Positions 43,080 through 52,469 of a DNA stretch of 64,000 nucleotides are shown here, one piece after another. A model generated the notes under the pieces. The model had not been told where the DNA came from. It ran no database searches and was given only the letters and a program-made list of their open reading frames with translations. The DNA is taken from the NCBI GenBank assembly GCA_001464815.1, contig LNDW01000015.1:186001-250000 (forward strand), given 5' to 3'. The number at the start of each line of letters is the position of its first letter. Position 1 is the first letter of the stretch. The translations under genes and the position numbers were made by a program. Source of the stretch: Betaproteobacteria bacterium Ga0077527. GTDB taxonomy: Bacteria; Pseudomonadota; Gammaproteobacteria; Burkholderiales; SG8-41.

Positions 43080-44762
43080 ATGGATACCCCGCAACGCAAA
43101 CCACTCGCTGCCGGCACCGTGACCGGCGCCCGCGCGCTGGTCGACGGCCTGCTGCGCGAAGGCATCGACCATGTCTTCGGCATTCCCGGCACGCAGAACC
43201 TCGCCATCCTCGACGAACTGCGCGCAACGCCGCAGATCCGCTTCATCCTGACCCGCCACGAGCAGGGCGCCGCATTCATGGCCTACGGCTTCGCCCGCGC
43301 CGCCAACAAGCCCTCGGTGGTGACGGTCACCGAAGGTCCGGGCATCACCAACATCGTCACCGCCACCGCGGCAGCCTTCAAGGGCAACGTGCCGGTGATC
43401 AGCATCACCGGCGTGCAGGAAAGCGCGATGCGCGAGCGCGACGCCACCCAGGACATGGACCAGATCCCGTTCATGAAACCGATCACCAAGTGGGCCTACA
43501 GCATTCCCTATCCGGAAAAAATCCAGGAAGCGGTGCGCAAGGCCTTCCGCGTCGCGCTGGCCGAGCCGCAGGGCCCCACCCACATCGAGGCCGCGAGCGA
43601 GGTGCTGCTGCAGCCGGTGCAGCCGGAAGCCATCGCGCCCGCCGCCTACCGCAACACGGTGCCCGCGGTCTGCGACCCGGCGCAACTCGATGCCGCTTGG
43701 ACGCTGATCGCGAAAGCGGAGCGCCCGCTGTTCGTGGTCGGCCGCGGCGTGATGAAGGAAGGCGCGGTGGCCGCGATGGAACAGCTCGCCAGCGCCGCCG
43801 GCATCCCCGTCGCGGTGCTGCAGTACTCGCCCGACGCCTTTCCCTCGACCCACCCGCTGGCGCTGGGTCCGCTCGGCCGCAACGCCTTTTCCAGTGCCAA
43901 CCGCAATGCGCCGAAAGCCGACGTCATCGTCGCCATCGGCGCGCATTTCGACGTGTTCTCGACGATGTACCAATACGGAATCTTCAGCGAACAGGCGAAG
44001 ATCATCCACCACACCCCAGCGCCGGGCCAGATCGGCATCGTGTTCCCGGTGGCGCTCGGCTTAACCGGCTCGACGCCGAGTGTCATCCGTGGTCTCTCCG
44101 AACGCGCGGCAACAGCCGGGGGGCGCAAGCCCTGGGTCGATGTGGCGCAGGCACGCGCCGAATTCGAGCAGGAAATCACTGCCGTGCTGAAACCGGAAAT
44201 GCAACCCATCCAGCCCCAGTTCGTCGCCCACACCATCCGCAAGGTCCTGCCGAAAGACGGCCTGCTCGTCGTCGATGCCGGCAACGGCGGCAAACACGTG
44301 CGCAGCTATTTCAAGAGCTACGTGCCGAACTCCTTCATGTGCATCGACGACTGGGCCTCGGTCGGCGGCTCGCTGCCGATCGCCCTCGGCGCCAAGCTCG
44401 CGCAGCCGCATCGCCCGGTGCTCTGCGCCTCCGGCGACATGGGCGCGATGTGCAACATCGGTGAACTGGAAACCGCGGTGCGTGAAAAAATCCCCGTGGT
44501 CTACGTCGTATTCAACGACCAGGGCCTCGGCAACGAGCGCGCCTTCCAGAACGAGCATTTCGGCGGCCGCTATTTCGCCGTCGATTACAACAATCCGGAT
44601 TTCGGCGCGCTGGCGCGGGTCTTCGGCGCCCATGGCGAGCAGGTCACCCGCCCGCAGGACCTTGAAGGCGCCATCCAGCGCGCCTTCGCCAGCGGCAAGC
44701 CGGCGGTGATTGACGTCATGATCGACCAGAACAACCTGGCACCGGTGGTGCACCGCGCGTAG
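43080..44762 (+). CDS. Thiamine diphosphate-dependent enzyme (acetolactate synthase/benzoylformate decarboxylase-like)
   Basis: The 560-residue protein has the ThDP-activating Glu in L-T-R-H-E-Q-G-A-A, G-P-G-I-T-N in the PYR domain, a central Rossmann-like domain, and the ThDP/Mg motif G-D-M-G-A-M-C-N-I-G followed by N-D-Q-G-L-G-N-E. It thus decarboxylates or condenses 2-oxo acids. There is no adjacent small regulatory subunit (ilvH), which argues against biosynthetic acetolactate synthase. Confidence 0.92.
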   Translation: MDTPQRKPLAAGTVTGARALVDGLLREGIDHVFGIPGTQNLAILDELRATPQIRFILTRHEQGAAFMAYGFARAANKPSVVTVTEGPGITNIVTATAAAFKGNVPVISITGVQESAMRERDATQDMDQIPFMKPITKWAYSIPYPEKIQEAVRKAFRVALAEPQGPTHIEAASEVLLQPVQPEAIAPAAYRNTVPAVCDPAQLDAAWTLIAKAERPLFVVGRGVMKEGAVAAMEQLASAAGIPVAVLQYSPDAFPSTHPLALGPLGRNAFSSANRNAPKADVIVAIGAHFDVFSTMYQYGIFSEQAKIIHHTPAPGQIGIVFPVALGLTGSTPSVIRGLSERAATAGGRKPWVDVAQARAEFEQEITAVLKPEMQPIQPQFVAHTIRKVLPKDGLLVVDAGNGGKHVRSYFKSYVPNSFMCIDDWASVGGSLPIALGAKLAQPHRPVLCASGDMGAMCNIGELETAVREKIPVVYVVFNDQGLGNERAFQNEHFGGRYFAVDYNNPDFGALARVFGAHGEQVTRPQDLEGAIQRAFASGKPAVIDVMIDQNNLAPVVHRA

Positions 44763-44821
44763 TTCAATCGTTAATTCCCCTGCGCAGACATCACCACTCG
44801 CAAGTGGGCCACCGCTTCAGA

Positions 44822-45793
44822 TCACTTGAGTGCGAGGCCCTGAATCAGCCCACCCATGCGTTTGACTTCCAAGCGGAACATGCGGGCAAATTCTTCCGGT
44901 GATTCCTGAACTGGCTCCGCGCCTTCTGCAGCGAAGCGTTCCTTGGTTTCAGGCTGCCGGACAATGCGCATGACCTCGGTATGGAGCCACTTGATGACAG
45001 CATCAGGTGTTTTGGCTGGGGCAAACAGGCCGTGCCACTGGATAATTTCAAAATCTGCGATGCCCGATTCAGGGACTGTAGGCACAGTGGGAAACATTGA
45101 TGAACGTTTTGCTGAAGTCACAGCAATGGGCCGCAATTTCCCGTTTTCGATCTGCAGTCGAGCCAGCGGGTAAATCAGCAGCGCAAGGCTTATTTCCCCA
45201 CTCGTAACGGCGGTCTGCACGGGTCCGGCGCCGCGGTAATTGACGCTCAGCATCTTGATACCCGCAGCTTGGCTGATCATCAACATGCCTAGGTTGCTAC
45301 TGGAGCCAGCGCCGGAGTTACCGTAACTCAGATGGCCAGGTTTTGTTTTTGCGAGCGATATAAGTTGCTTCAGGTTGCGCACAGGAACCGAGGGGTGCGC
45401 CACCAGGATGAACGGGATAGATACCGGGCGCGCCACCGGGATGAAGTCGCGCTCGACGTTGTATGTAAGCCCGGGGTAAATGCTGTTCTGGGTCGCAATC
45501 GATGATGCCGAATAAAGCAAGGTGTATCCGTCCGGTGCCGCGCGTGCGACCAATCCCGTGCCGATTGTACTGCCGCCGCCGGATCTGTTCTCGATGAGGA
45601 CGTTGCGACCGGATGTTTTCTGCATGCTCTGCGCGATCAGACGTGCAAACGTGTCCGTGCCACCGCCCGCAGCAACCGGCACAACGATCGTCACTATACG
45701 TGACGGGTAATCACCCTCCGCCGCCTGAACAGCTTCCAAGGTCATGCTGACCGCAAGCAGCATTAGGATTTTTTCCAACGTGATTTTTTTCAT
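44822..45793 (-). CDS. Bug-type periplasmic binding protein 8
   Basis: The 323 residues start M-K-K-I-T-L-E-K with GAGGAGAATCGCG upstream, with a signal peptide ending V-Q-A-A-E. V-V-P-V-A-A-G-G-G-T-D, I-E-N-R-S-G-G-G-S and Y-G-N-S-G-A-G-S-S-S-N are visible; the H-V-P-Y-K-G element has become S-V-N-Y-R-G-A-G. Base composition is lower in GC than in the other receptors. With the sulfatase and LysR genes it forms a compact, possibly transferred cluster, so a sulfated or desulfated acid is a candidate ligand. Confidence 0.92.
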   Translation of the reverse strand: MKKITLEKILMLLAVSMTLEAVQAAEGDYPSRIVTIVVPVAAGGGTDTFARLIAQSMQKTSGRNVLIENRSGGGSTIGTGLVARAAPDGYTLLYSASSIATQNSIYPGLTYNVERDFIPVARPVSIPFILVAHPSVPVRNLKQLISLAKTKPGHLSYGNSGAGSSSNLGMLMISQAAGIKMLSVNYRGAGPVQTAVTSGEISLALLIYPLARLQIENGKLRPIAVTSAKRSSMFPTVPTVPESGIADFEIIQWHGLFAPAKTPDAVIKWLHTEVMRIVRQPETKERFAAEGAEPVQESPEEFARMFRLEVKRMGGLIQGLALK

Positions 45794-45861
45794 CGCGATT
45801 CTCCTCGCAGACAACTCTAACCCGGTCACAGCAAAGGCTTGTCCGGTTCTCAGGTACTCAG

Positions 45862-47307
45862 TTATTCAAATTCAGGTTTCTCCCCAGGTGCCGGCGTTGT
45901 GCCAAAACTGCCCCGCATTTCCACCGCCGCGCGCCCTCCGTTACGTTCTACGATCGCACGCTGATCCGCCTTCGCAAGGGCATCCACCGCCTCTGGATCC
46001 AGGTACTTGCGCAACTCCAGTTCGAACCCGCGCAACATGTCCGAATATTTTGCATCGAGTGCCAAGTCGTACCGCTCATCTGGATCAGCAGCAAGATCGA
46101 ACAGTTGCGGTCGGTAACCGACGTAATAGAGATATTTGTACCGCCCTTTGCGCAGCATGAAAGCACCGGTGGCTGCCCCTGATCCATGGTATTGCGTGAG
46201 CAGCGTGCGCTCTGGTTGGTCATGCTGTGCCAGCGCAAACAACGACAGCCCGTCAACATCGGCCTCCGCTGCGCCACTGCCGATACCTGTGGCTTCGAGT
46301 ACTGTCGGGTACATATCAATCAGGGACACCGGTGTAATTGCAGTGTGGCCAACGGGCACGCCTGGCCCGGCCATAATCAGCGGAACACCCCCCGAATCCT
46401 CCGACAGGGTGCCCTTGCCCCACAAGCGACCATTGCCGAGATTTTCGCCATGATCACTGGTGTAAATCACGCGGGTCGAATCCACGAGATCCGCTCCGGC
46501 CAAAGCAGACAGCACGCGGCCTACGTTAGCATCCATGAGGCTGGTGAACGCGTAATAAGAACGAATCGCGACTTTGCGTTGCTCTTCGGTGAAAGCGTCG
46601 TCGATTGGATAACTGACACGGCGCGCCTCCAGCCAAGGATGCTCATCTGCAGGCACGGCCGGTTTCGCACACGGTAGGTCGACGTCCCGGTAAAGATCGA
46701 AAAATTCCTGGGGTACAAACCAAGGAGGATGCGGCGCCACAAACGAAACAAAAAACACCCATGGCTTGTCCGATTCGAGTCCTTTCCGGTTTTCAAGCCA
46801 CTTACAGGCCAATTCGGTTATTTGGGTATCGTAGTTGATGTATGCCGAGATACCGACGCCGATTTTGTTGCGCAGCTTGCCCGCACCGCGGCGAATCGGC
46901 AATGGATCCTTCAGGGCGCCGAACACCGCGCCGACACCCTCCACGACATGCATCGGAAGATGCTGGCGGTCGAATCCAGTGTCATCCTCCGCATTGCGGT
47001 AATGCAACTTGCCGACCGACTCAACACGCATACCAGAATCCTGCAGGCAGTGCCCCCAACTGCGGAAGCGCCCGTCATAGGGGCTGGCATTGTCCCAATA
47101 TCGGGTCAAATGAATCTGGCGGCCAGTCGCCAACGCTGCGCGTGCCGGAACACAAACTGGCGACGGCGAATAGGCATTACGGAACAACGTTCCGGACGCA
47201 GCCAAGCGGTCCAAGTTTGGCGTACGTACATGCCGATTACCATAACAACCCGCCACCTTGCGATTGTGTTGATCCGACATGATGATCAGAAGATTAAGTG
47301 GCTTCAT
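45862..47307 (-). CDS. Type I sulfatase (arylsulfatase/choline-sulfatase-like)
   Basis: The 481-residue cytoplasmic-type enzyme starts M-K-P-L-N-L-L-I-I-M-S-D-Q-H-N with metal-binding Asp12. It has the formylglycine signature C52-V-P-A-R-A-A-L-A-T-G, so Cys52 should be oxidised by a maturase not seen in this window. T-S-D-H-G-E-N-L-G gives the second Asp-His metal pair. No signal peptide is seen. It is divergent from the LysR gene and same-strand with Bug receptor 8, 68 bases downstream. Confidence 0.93.
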   Translation of the reverse strand: MKPLNLLIIMSDQHNRKVAGCYGNRHVRTPNLDRLAASGTLFRNAYSPSPVCVPARAALATGRQIHLTRYWDNASPYDGRFRSWGHCLQDSGMRVESVGKLHYRNAEDDTGFDRQHLPMHVVEGVGAVFGALKDPLPIRRGAGKLRNKIGVGISAYINYDTQITELACKWLENRKGLESDKPWVFFVSFVAPHPPWFVPQEFFDLYRDVDLPCAKPAVPADEHPWLEARRVSYPIDDAFTEEQRKVAIRSYYAFTSLMDANVGRVLSALAGADLVDSTRVIYTSDHGENLGNGRLWGKGTLSEDSGGVPLIMAGPGVPVGHTAITPVSLIDMYPTVLEATGIGSGAAEADVDGLSLFALAQHDQPERTLLTQYHGSGAATGAFMLRKGRYKYLYYVGYRPQLFDLAADPDERYDLALDAKYSDMLRGFELELRKYLDPEAVDALAKADQRAIVERNGGRAAVEMRGSFGTTPAPGEKPEFE

Positions 47308-47381
47308 GCGGCAGTTGAAGGCTGGCTAGACTTCATGTTCCCATGCGCCAAACATCAGCGCAAATATAAAAATGTGTTTGT

Positions 47382-48317
47382 ATGATAACTTTTAAGAATA
47401 TGATTAATCTGCGCGACCTGACGCATTTTGTTGCCATCGCCGAACACCGGCAGATCGGACTGGCTGCCGTACAAATAGGCCTGACGCAGCCGGCACTGAC
47501 CAAAAGCCTGCAGCGGCTAGAACAAGTCCTGGGAACACCTCTTTTCGTACGACGCCGGCAGGGATTGATGCTGACTCAGGCGGGAGATCGGTTACTGACT
47601 CGAGCCAGGAATCTGGTACGAACTGTTGACGATATCAATCGTGAAATCACCGAGTTTGCCGATGGTGATAGCGGCCACCTTTCGATTGGCGTTGGTCCGA
47701 CCATGATGGCCTCATTGCTGCTGAAAATAACCAACCGCATTCTCTCCGACTCGCCCAACGTCACCCTGAAGATCAGCACAGCTTTAAACCACGCGCTTTT
47801 CGATATGCTACGCCGCGGAGAACTTGATCTTGTAGTCTGCGGACTTCACGAAGAGACGCCACCGGATATGCACCAGGAGCGATTGATGCAGGACGAAATG
47901 CTCGTGGTCGCAAACCGGAAACATCCGCTCGCGAGAAAAAGATTGGTCACCCTTCAAGATCTGTCTTCCGAGAAATGGGTGTTATCGCCACATAAGGTGT
48001 TAGCGCGGCAATGGCTGGAAGACCGGTTCCGAGCACATTCGCTTGCTGGGCCCGTGGTATCCGTTGAAGCTGACTCTGCTCTTGCCATCTTGCTCACGGT
48101 AGCAAAAACCAATCTGTTGGGCTTTCAACCGCTGCAAAATATTCAAAACTTCGGGCTGACCCGTGATGTGGTGTGCCTGAAAGCGCCGCAGGCAGAGCGC
48201 CGCCGGCCCGTTGGGATCACTTACATGAAGGATGCCTACCTATCACCGCTGGCGCACCGCCTGATCCAGACACTGCGCGAGGGGCACTCTTGGCCTTCAA
48301 CAGGCGGCAGTGCGTAA
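47382..48317 (+). CDS. LysR-family transcriptional regulator of the sulfatase cluster
   Basis: The 311-residue protein has the LysR helix-turn-helix (L-T-H-F-V-A-I-A-E ... T-Q-P-A-L-T-K-S-L-Q-R-L-E) and an effector domain from about residue 95. An alternative start M-I-N-L-R-D-L lies 18 bases downstream. Divergent placement 74 bases from the sulfatase start is the classical LysR arrangement, so it likely activates sulfatase and Bug 8. The gene is relatively AT-rich. Confidence 0.92.
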   Translation: MITFKNMINLRDLTHFVAIAEHRQIGLAAVQIGLTQPALTKSLQRLEQVLGTPLFVRRRQGLMLTQAGDRLLTRARNLVRTVDDINREITEFADGDSGHLSIGVGPTMMASLLLKITNRILSDSPNVTLKISTALNHALFDMLRRGELDLVVCGLHEETPPDMHQERLMQDEMLVVANRKHPLARKRLVTLQDLSSEKWVLSPHKVLARQWLEDRFRAHSLAGPVVSVEADSALAILLTVAKTNLLGFQPLQNIQNFGLTRDVVCLKAPQAERRRPVGITYMKDAYLSPLAHRLIQTLREGHSWPSTGGSA

Positions 48318-48414
48318 CTATTCCTGCTGGCAGGCATTATTTTCACACTAATTTTCCCCGTCTTTCCGCAGGCATAATGGTTGTCGTAGTCGCAACCCAT
48401 CAAAAGGATATCCC

Positions 48415-49314
48415 ATGCTGCGCACCATCATCACCGCCCTCGCGCTCGGCCTCGCCGTCGGCGCTTCAGCCCAGGAAAAGCCCGCGCCCGCGCCGGCGCA
48501 GAAACCGGCGCTGTTTGCCACCACCAAGGTCGAGGGCACCGACAACGTCTACATCTTCCGCTACGGCAACCACCAGGCGATGTTTGTGGTCACCCGCGAC
48601 GGGGTCATCGCCACCGACCCCATTGCCTACGGCCGTCCGCAGGCCGCGCACACCTACATCGAGGAAATCCGCAAGGTCACCAGCCAGCCGATCAAGTATC
48701 TGATCTACAGCCATCACCATTTCGATCACATCGCCGGCGGCCAGCCGTTCAAGGATGCCGGCGCGACCATCATCGCCCACCGCCGCGCCAAGGAAAGGCT
48801 GGAAGTGATCAACGATCCCTTCACGCCGCTGCCCGACGAAACCGTGGGCAACCGCCGCGTGATCAACCTCGGCGGCACCACGCTGGAGCTGACCTACCAC
48901 GGCCTCAACCACTCCGACAGCACGCTGGCGATGCGCCTGCCCAAGGAAAAAATCCTGTTCGTGGTGGACGTGCTGCCGGTGGGTGCCGTGCCCGGTCGCG
49001 GCATGATCGACTTCCACCCGCTCGAAGCCGAGAAATCGATCGAGTCGATGCTGGCGATGGACTGGGAACGCCTGATCCCCGGCCATCCGGGACAGCCCAA
49101 CGGACGCCTCGGCACCAAGGACGACGTGCGCGCGCAGCTCCAGTTCCTGCGCGACGCCTCCGACGCGGTAAAGGCCGCGGCGCGCGAGGGCAAATGCTGG
49201 GAACCGGCGGAGAACGAAGTCACCCTGCCCAAATACGAATCCTGGCCCGGCTACAAGACCAACCTGCCCTTCGTGCTGCGCCGTTACTGTGGCCTGTGGG
49301 GGCGGGGCACCTGA
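48415..49314 (+). CDS. Exported MBL-fold metallo-hydrolase
   Basis: The 299-residue protein has a signal peptide ending A-S-A-Q-E. It carries the zinc motif S-H-H-H-F-D-H-I-A-G-G (H-x-H-x-D-H) and further His residues in Y-H-G-L-N-H-S-D-S, with P-G-H-P-G-Q near the end. This is a complete metallo-beta-lactamase-fold dinuclear site. The likely periplasmic location fits lactone, sulfate ester or beta-lactam hydrolysis; the substrate is not deducible. Confidence 0.9.
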   Translation: MLRTIITALALGLAVGASAQEKPAPAPAQKPALFATTKVEGTDNVYIFRYGNHQAMFVVTRDGVIATDPIAYGRPQAAHTYIEEIRKVTSQPIKYLIYSHHHFDHIAGGQPFKDAGATIIAHRRAKERLEVINDPFTPLPDETVGNRRVINLGGTTLELTYHGLNHSDSTLAMRLPKEKILFVVDVLPVGAVPGRGMIDFHPLEAEKSIESMLAMDWERLIPGHPGQPNGRLGTKDDVRAQLQFLRDASDAVKAAAREGKCWEPAENEVTLPKYESWPGYKTNLPFVLRRYCGLWGRGT

Positions 49315-49322
49315 TCGCCGCA

Positions 49323-49350
49323 CCAGCCCCGCCGCGGCGGGGCTTTTTTA
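49323..49350. terminator. Rho-independent terminator after MBL gene
   Basis: AGCCCCGCC and GGCGGGGCT form a stem followed by TTTTTTATT. The T-run contains the TAA stop of the convergent Bug 9 gene. Confidence 0.85.
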
Positions 49351-50301
49351 TTCAGGACGGATCGCGCCCTCGCGGATGATCGCGCCAAAGCGCAGATACT
49401 CCTGCTGCATCAGGCGCATAAACCCCTCGGGCGTGCTGTCCGGCACCGTTTCCGCGCCTTGACCGGAAAAGCGCTGGCGCATCACCGGCATTCGCAACAG
49501 ATTGACGATATCGCCGTGCAACTGCTCGACGATGCGCCGCGGCGTGCCCTGCGGCGCCACCAGCCCCGACCAGCTGTCGAACTGTGCCTCGGGCAATCCC
49601 GCTTCCGCGATCGCCGCGACCTGAGGCAGCACCGGACTGCGGCTCGCTGTCATCACCGCCAGCGCACGCAGGCGGCCCTCCTTCACCGGTCCGATCACTG
49701 TCGGCAGGGTGAGCACGGCGAAATGCACGCGGCCGAGGCCCATTTCGATTTCGCTCTGCCCGACGGTGCGATAAGGCACATGCACCGCCTGGATGCCCAT
49801 CGCCCGCGACAGCACCTCGCCGGCAACGTGGGAAGCCGAACCGATGCCCATCGAGGCGAAATTGAGTTCACCTGGGCGCACCCGCGCATGGCGCGCGAAT
49901 TCAGCCGCGCTGCGCACCGGCAGGTCGGGTGCGGTTACCAGCACGTTGATGATCGAGGCCACGTGAACGACAGGCACGATGTCAGCGAGCGGACGGTACG
50001 GCGGCGACTCCCTCATCAGCGCATTGATCAGCCGCGTCACACTGATCATGCCCAGGGTGTGGCCATCGGCACCGGCACGCGACAGCACCTGGTTGCCGAT
50101 CAGCCCGCCGGCGCCGGGGCGCGGATCGATGACCACCCGCTCCCGGTAACGCGCCTCCAGCTGGTCGCCGAGGGCGCGCGCGAAAAACTCGTCAGCGGAA
50201 CCCGGTGATGCGGCGACGATGATGCGGATCGGCCGCTGCGGGTAATCCGCGTGGGCCAGCGTCGCCGCGGCGGCAAACAGGGCCGCGGCGATCCTGCGCA
50301 T
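49348..50301 (-). CDS. Bug-type periplasmic binding protein 9
   Basis: The 317 residues begin M-R-R-I-A-A-A-L-F, with cleavage near L-A-H-A-D. The first loop is I-I-V-A-A-S-P-G-S-A-D-E, the second V-I-D-P-R-P-G-A-G-G, and the H-V-P-Y-R-T-V-G element lacks the usual Lys. The ATG overlaps the dienelactone hydrolase stop by one base (TGATG), placing it last in the amidohydrolase-hydrolase-receptor operon. Confidence 0.92.
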   Translation of the reverse strand: MRRIAAALFAAAATLAHADYPQRPIRIIVAASPGSADEFFARALGDQLEARYRERVVIDPRPGAGGLIGNQVLSRAGADGHTLGMISVTRLINALMRESPPYRPLADIVPVVHVASIINVLVTAPDLPVRSAAEFARHARVRPGELNFASMGIGSASHVAGEVLSRAMGIQAVHVPYRTVGQSEIEMGLGRVHFAVLTLPTVIGPVKEGRLRALAVMTASRSPVLPQVAAIAEAGLPEAQFDSWSGLVAPQGTPRRIVEQLHGDIVNLLRMPVMRQRFSGQGAETVPDSTPEGFMRLMQQEYLRFGAIIREGAIRPE

Positions 50302-51188
50302 CAGCCGCGCAGGTGCCGGTTGAAGAATTCCAGCGTGCGCTGCCACGACAGCTTCGCCGCGGCTTCCTCGTAACGCGGAGTGGTGTCGTTGTGAAAACCA
50401 TGCAGCGTGTTCGGGTAGATATGCGCGGTGTAGCTGACCTTGTGCTCCTTCAGCGCCGCCTCGTACGCCGGCCAGGTCTTGTTCACGCCTTCATCGTCGC
50501 TGGCGAAATGCAGCAGCAATGGCGCCTTTATCTTCGGCACTTCGGAAGCCGGCACCTGGCGGCCGTAGTACGGCACCGAGGCGGCAAGGTCGGGCATCCG
50601 GGTCGCAAGCAGGTTGCAGATGTAGCCGCCGAAGCAGAAGCCGACGACACCGAGCTTGCCGGCCTCGGGGCGCGACTTCAGGAACTGCGCGCCCTGATAC
50701 AAGTCCTCCTCGCGCTTCTTGGCATCCTGCGCGGCGAACAGCGCGCGGCCCTTGTCCTCATCACCGGGATAACCACCCACCGGCGTCAGTGCGTCCGGGG
50801 CGAAGGCGACGAAGTTGGCGGTGGCAAGCCGCCGCACCACATCCTCGATATAGGGATTCAGCCCGCGGTTCTCGTGGATCACCAGCACCGCCGGCAGCTT
50901 GCCCTTGGCATTGGCCGGTGCCGCGTGGTAACCGCGGATGCGGCCGTGCCCCTGCGGCGAATCGTATTCAAGATATTGGGTGCGGATGCGCGGATCATCG
51001 CGCGCCACCTGCTGCGCCCAGGCGAAGTTCGGCTTCAGTGCCTCGAGCATCGCCGTCGCGGTGAAAGCCCCGACCGCGAACTTCGCCGCGCGGTCGAGAA
51101 ATTCGCGGCGGTCGATGCGGCCGTGCACATACCCGTCAAACAGCTTCATCACTTCCGGCGGAAAATCACTGGCTTTTTTTCGTTCCAT
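50301..51188 (-). CDS. Dienelactone hydrolase-family protein with Tat-like leader
   Basis: The 295-residue protein has an unusual N-terminus: about 25 polar residues, then D-R-R-E-F-L-D-R-A-A-K and a hydrophobic stretch, consistent with a twin-arginine signal. The mature hydrolase has the nucleophile elbow G-F-C-F-G-G with Cys in place of Ser, as in true dienelactone hydrolases, Asp in A-S-D-D-E-G and His in L-H-G-F-H. It probably opens a lactone in the periplasm. It lies between the amidohydrolase and Bug 9 genes. Confidence 0.9.
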   Translation of the reverse strand: MERKKASDFPPEVMKLFDGYVHGRIDRREFLDRAAKFAVGAFTATAMLEALKPNFAWAQQVARDDPRIRTQYLEYDSPQGHGRIRGYHAAPANAKGKLPAVLVIHENRGLNPYIEDVVRRLATANFVAFAPDALTPVGGYPGDEDKGRALFAAQDAKKREEDLYQGAQFLKSRPEAGKLGVVGFCFGGYICNLLATRMPDLAASVPYYGRQVPASEVPKIKAPLLLHFASDDEGVNKTWPAYEAALKEHKVSYTAHIYPNTLHGFHNDTTPRYEEAAAKLSWQRTLEFFNRHLRG

Positions 51189-51224
51189 GAAATTTCTCCT
51201 TTGGAATGAATACGGATCAGCACA

Positions 51225-52322
51225 TCAAAGCTTGATACCCAGCAGCTTCGCCGCCGTCTCGCTCAGCATCATCCGCTTCTCGGCATCGCTGAAACCCGGT
51301 GCGTTGAGGATGTGATCCACCGACTGGCTCTGCCAGGGAATCGGATGGTCGGTGCCGATCACCAGCCGGTCGACGCCGACTTCGTGCGCGAGGTGACGCA
51401 GCGCCTCATCGGTGAACACCAGTGTGTCGTAGTACATGTCGCGCAGGTATTCGGTGGGCTTTTTCTTCAGCTTGACCCCGGTATCCATCTCCGGCGCCAC
51501 GCGCAACGCATTGTCCGAGCGCGGCGCGTACGAGGGCAGGAAGCCGCCGCCGTGGGCCGAGCAGATCTTGAGGCCCGGGAAACGGTCGAGCGTGCCGTCG
51601 AAAATCAGGTGCGACAGCGCGATCGTGGTGTCGAGCGGATTGCCGATGGTGTTGGCCAGCCAGCCATTGCCGCCGAATCGCTTGTTCAGCTCGGGCGTGC
51701 TGCGCGGATGGATGAAGATCAGCACGCCCAGCTCCTCCGCCTTTTTCCAGAACGGATGCAGGTACGGATCGGAAAATTCCTTGCCCGGGATGCTGGTGCC
51801 GACCGCGGCGCCGCGCAGACCTAGTTTTTTCACCGCATGTTCGAGCTGCTCGGCAGCGAGCTCCGGGAACTGCAGCGCCACCGAGGCATAAGCAACAAAG
51901 CGGTCGGGATGCTGCCCGCACCACTCGGCGAGTTTTTCGTTCTGGATGCGCACCACCTCGGCCGCGAGGTCGCGTTCGGTGTGGTACCACAGCGGATTGA
52001 TCGACAACGCTTCCATGTCGATGCCCTGCTCGTCCATCTCGGCAATGCGCCGCGAGCCGACCTCGCCCAGTCCCGGTCCGCGCTGGGCTTCGAGCTTTTC
52101 ACCGAGCAGATCCAGCGCCTCCTTGACCACGCAGTGCGCATGCACATCGATGGTTTTTACCCGTTTGCCGGCGACAACGACCTGACGCCGCCTTCCGCCA
52201 CCAGACGCGGCAACACTGTTGGTCATGGCGCAGCCAGTGAACAGAATGCCATCGTCACAGCAGGCATCACCGTGGTTATGGCCGGACGGGTTATGGATCG
52301 CACCGGAATGGCGCAAGGTCAT
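51225..52322 (-). CDS. Amidohydrolase 2 / ACMSD-like decarboxylase or hydrolase
   Basis: The 365-residue start is chosen because GCGGAGGAAGCAAC precedes it; an internal ATG (M-T-N-S-V, 32 residues later) lacks a ribosome site. The extra N-terminus is His/Cys-rich (H-N-P-S-G-H-N-H-G-D-A-C-C). The TIM-barrel shows the metal motif D-V-H-A-H, further His in F-I-H-P-R and S-A-H-G-G-G, and Asp in G-T-D-H-P. Relatives decarboxylate or hydrolyse aromatic-derived acids. It leads the operon with the dienelactone hydrolase and Bug 9, pointing to breakdown of an aromatic or lactone acid. Confidence 0.88.
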   Translation of the reverse strand: MTLRHSGAIHNPSGHNHGDACCDDGILFTGCAMTNSVAASGGGRRRQVVVAGKRVKTIDVHAHCVVKEALDLLGEKLEAQRGPGLGEVGSRRIAEMDEQGIDMEALSINPLWYHTERDLAAEVVRIQNEKLAEWCGQHPDRFVAYASVALQFPELAAEQLEHAVKKLGLRGAAVGTSIPGKEFSDPYLHPFWKKAEELGVLIFIHPRSTPELNKRFGGNGWLANTIGNPLDTTIALSHLIFDGTLDRFPGLKICSAHGGGFLPSYAPRSDNALRVAPEMDTGVKLKKKPTEYLRDMYYDTLVFTDEALRHLAHEVGVDRLVIGTDHPIPWQSQSVDHILNAPGFSDAEKRMMLSETAAKLLGIKL

Positions 52323-52469
52323 GTTGCTTCCTCCGCTGATGATTTGTTGTGGTAAGGCGGCATGGTCTGTCCTGCCGCCGGGACAAACAGAATACCAGCG
52401 TGAGAATACCAGCGTGCCGCAGGGCGCACCACGGCGGCATACAATGCCGTGATGACAGGAGCGTCACAC

